Assembly (NCBI GenBank): GCA_021776315.1
Contig: JAJFGD010000235.1
Coordinates: forward strand, 1 to 34,329
Direction of reading: 5' to 3'
Length of the DNA stretch: 34,329 nt
Source: Hyphococcus sp.
GTDB lineage: Bacteria; Pseudomonadota; Alphaproteobacteria; Caulobacterales; Parvularculaceae
The translations under genes were made by a program, and so were the position numbers. Under the pieces are notes generated by a model that saw only the letters and a program-made list of their open reading frames with translations, was not told the DNA's origin and made no database searches. Of the stretch, positions 32,755 through 34,329 are shown piece by piece. Positions within the stretch are counted from its first letter, which is position 1. The number at the start of each line of letters is the position of its first letter.

Positions 32755-33785
32755 TCAGTATACCCGTCTGGGTTCTGGCTTTGCCATCGCCAATGGTCGG
32801 CGCACATTTCTTTTAGGCTTTTTTCTGCGCGCCAATTGAAAAGTTTTTGCGCCAAACTGGCGTTCGCATAAATTTCCGCAATGTCACCATCGCGTCGCGG
32901 TACAATCTCGTAAGGAATATCGCGATTGGATGCCCGCTTGAACGCGGCTACAGCCTCTAGCACAGAATATCCGACACCTGTGCCAAGATTGACGTCAATG
33001 GCGCATCCAGTTTCTTGTTGGTGAAGATAGGAGAGGGCGGCCGCATGTCCGCGGGCCAAATCACTCACATGAATGTAGTCACGAATGCCTGTCCCATCCG
33101 ATGTGGGGTAGTCATTACCAAAGACACTTAGTTTCTCGCGGCGACCGACGGCGACTTGAGCGATGAACGGAAAAAGATTGTTGGGTAAGCCATTTGGGTC
33201 TTCGCCGATTTTCCCCGATGGGTGCGCGCCAACGGGATTGAAATACCGCAAATTGACAGCACGCCACTTATCATCAGATCGCGCAATGTCTTTTATCATA
33301 TCCTCGATGAAATATTTCGTTCGACCGTACGGATTTGTCGGCGCTGTCGCGCCAGCCTCATCAACGGGATTTGCATTGTCCTCGCCATACACTGTGGCTG
33401 ATGACGAAAAGACAATGGTGCGCGCATTTGCGGCTTCTAGCGCCTCTATTAGGGTAAGCGCTGACCCAATATTGACGCTGTAATAGCGAGCAGGTTCTGC
33501 AACCGATTCACCAACAGCCTTTAAGCCGGCGAGATGAATACCGCCATCAGGGCGAAAATCTTTGACAGCTTTAACAATGTCCGTTTTATGTGCGGGATCA
33601 GCCATATCGCGCTCTAAAAGAACGACGTCGGCATTTGCTATTTCCTGAATACGGGTGACAGCTTCTGGATGAGAATTCGCAAAATTGTCTATAACCAAAA
33701 GTGATGCCCCTCGCGAAAGTAACTCGACGCAGACATGGCTGCCGATATATCCAGCGCCACCGGTGACAACGATGCGATCCGACAT
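32751..33785 (-). CDS. galE: UDP-glucose 4-epimerase
   Basis: A 344-residue extended SDR that interconverts UDP-glucose and UDP-galactose. TGGAGYIGSHVCVELL at the N-terminus binds NAD; SSSATVYGE and NPYGRTKYFIE hold the catalytic Ser and Tyr-x-x-x-Lys; NLRYFNPVGAHPSG and GTGIRDYIHVSDLARGH are GalE-specific. AAAGGA lies 9 bases before the ATG, within the 13-base gap to the upstream mannose guanylyltransferase gene. The pair suggests a surface polysaccharide sugar-nucleotide operon that continues beyond the window. Confidence 0.95.
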   Translation of the reverse strand: MSDRIVVTGGAGYIGSHVCVELLSRGASLLVIDNFANSHPEAVTRIQEIANADVVLLERDMADPAHKTDIVKAVKDFRPDGGIHLAGLKAVGESVAEPARYYSVNIGSALTLIEALEAANARTIVFSSSATVYGEDNANPVDEAGATAPTNPYGRTKYFIEDMIKDIARSDDKWRAVNLRYFNPVGAHPSGKIGEDPNGLPNNLFPFIAQVAVGRREKLSVFGNDYPTSDGTGIRDYIHVSDLARGHAAALSYLHQQETGCAIDVNLGTGVGYSVLEAVAAFKRASNRDIPYEIVPRRDGDIAEIYANASLAQKLFNWRAEKSLKEMCADHWRWQSQNPDGYTD

Positions 33786-33798
33786 CTAAGAATTTCCT

Positions 33799-34329
33799 TT
33801 ACAATAGGTCCGTTCGACCGCGTTTTTTTAACTCTTCTACAAGCTCGCGTACTTGTTGTGAATTGTCACGCCGCGCAACCAAAACGGCATCGCCGGTTGC
33901 GACGATTACAAGATCTTCGACGCCCGTTGCCGCGATCACGGGGCCGCTTGTTCGGATAACAGTGTTCTTACAATCGACCGTCGCGATGTTGTCGAGATTA
34001 TCTTGTGTTTCAACTTCACCCCAACTGCCAATATCGGTCCAACCGACATCAACGGGCGCAATGATTGCGGCCTTGTCGGTTTTTTCCATGACCGCGTAAT
34101 CAACAGAATCCGATGGACAGGTTGAAAAAATCTCCTCATCCAGTTTTAGCGCAACGCCTGACATGACGCTGTTGTCGAGCGCATCAGTAGCTGACGTTCG
34201 AATCTGCGGTGCGTGTTTTCCCAGCTCATCAAGCATGGCGCTGGCTCGGAAGAGGAAAATACCAGCATTCCAATAATAATTCCCGTCTTTTAAATATTTC
34301 TCTGCGGTTTCGCGGGCGGGTTTTTCTTT
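33799..34329 (-). CDS. Mannose-1-phosphate guanylyltransferase, C-terminal part (5' end outside window)
   Basis: The frame stays open to base 34329, so this is a partial gene whose listed start at 34236 is internal. The fragment begins KEKPARETAEKYLKDGNYYWNAGIF, where YYWNAGIFLFRAS is diagnostic of ManC/CpsB GDP-mannose pyrophosphorylases, and continues with SVDYAVMEKTDKAAIIAPVDVGWTDIGSWGEV. It ends in TAA at 33799 without the C-terminal cupin isomerase domain, so it is a monofunctional type. It catalyses GTP plus mannose-1-phosphate to GDP-mannose, and precedes galE by 13 bases. Confidence 0.92.
   Translation of the reverse strand, partial: KEKPARETAEKYLKDGNYYWNAGIFLFRASAMLDELGKHAPQIRTSATDALDNSVMSGVALKLDEEIFSTCPSDSVDYAVMEKTDKAAIIAPVDVGWTDIGSWGEVETQDNLDNIATVDCKNTVIRTSGPVIAATGVEDLVIVATGDAVLVARRDNSQQVRELVEELKKRGRTDLL

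Overview
The window looks like chromosomal DNA of a facultatively respiring alphaproteobacterium, probably marine. The basis is the DUF1285 / Nudix CoA-pyrophosphatase / CCA-nucleotidyltransferase gene order, the CcoQ, CcoH and FnrN types, the NDUFA9-like SDR next to tRNA-Leu, and moderate GC. No ribosomal RNA is present, so genus and order are left open. No phage, insertion sequence or CRISPR array was seen.

Layout. (1) 1-5105, plus strand: 3' part of sppA with a strong terminator, a DUF1285 gene, a translationally coupled Nudix-CCA transferase pair, and an acyl-CoA ligase ending in a perfect hairpin terminator. (2) 5187-9603, minus strand: an RND efflux pump (adaptor then permease), without an outer-membrane channel or adjacent regulator. 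(3) 10103-30196: a respiratory and nitrogen-oxide island of about 20 kb. (4) 30310-31226: an HxlR regulator with a large palindrome in front and a DUF4345 membrane protein. (5) 31307-34329: tRNA-Leu(CAG), an NDUFA9-like SDR, galE and the 3' part of a mannose-1-phosphate guanylyltransferase gene.

The island holds two complete but diverged cbb3 oxidase operons, ccoNOQP on the minus strand (locus 1) and ccoNOQP-GHS on the plus strand (locus 2). Each is accompanied by a ccoS and a DUF2189 membrane protein arranged tail to tail. Between them lie a five-gene cluster norS-norY-senC-orf1-nirC, ompW, hemN and fnrN. NorS/NorY resemble the sNOR branch of heme-copper oxidases: the CuA site and all six metal-ligand histidines are present, but the active-site tyrosine position is Asn. 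A pseudoazurin gene, encoding a classical donor for nitrogen-oxide reductases, sits about 5.6 kb away.

Two control systems are legible. FNR-type boxes (TTGAT-N4-ATCAA-like) precede hemN/ompW and ccoN2, matching the [4Fe-4S] FnrN encoded here. A different, long palindrome (AAAGATGTATT...AATACATCTTT), which resembles the NsrR nitric-oxide repressor site, occurs in front of pseudoazurin and again directly in front of norS. Inference: low oxygen induces haem synthesis and cbb3-2 through FnrN, while NO derepresses pseudoazurin and the sNOR operon through an NsrR-like Rrf2 protein encoded elsewhere. Several very short genes missing from the ORF track (two ccoQ, two ccoS, a 62-aa and a 56-aa membrane protein) are annotated here.
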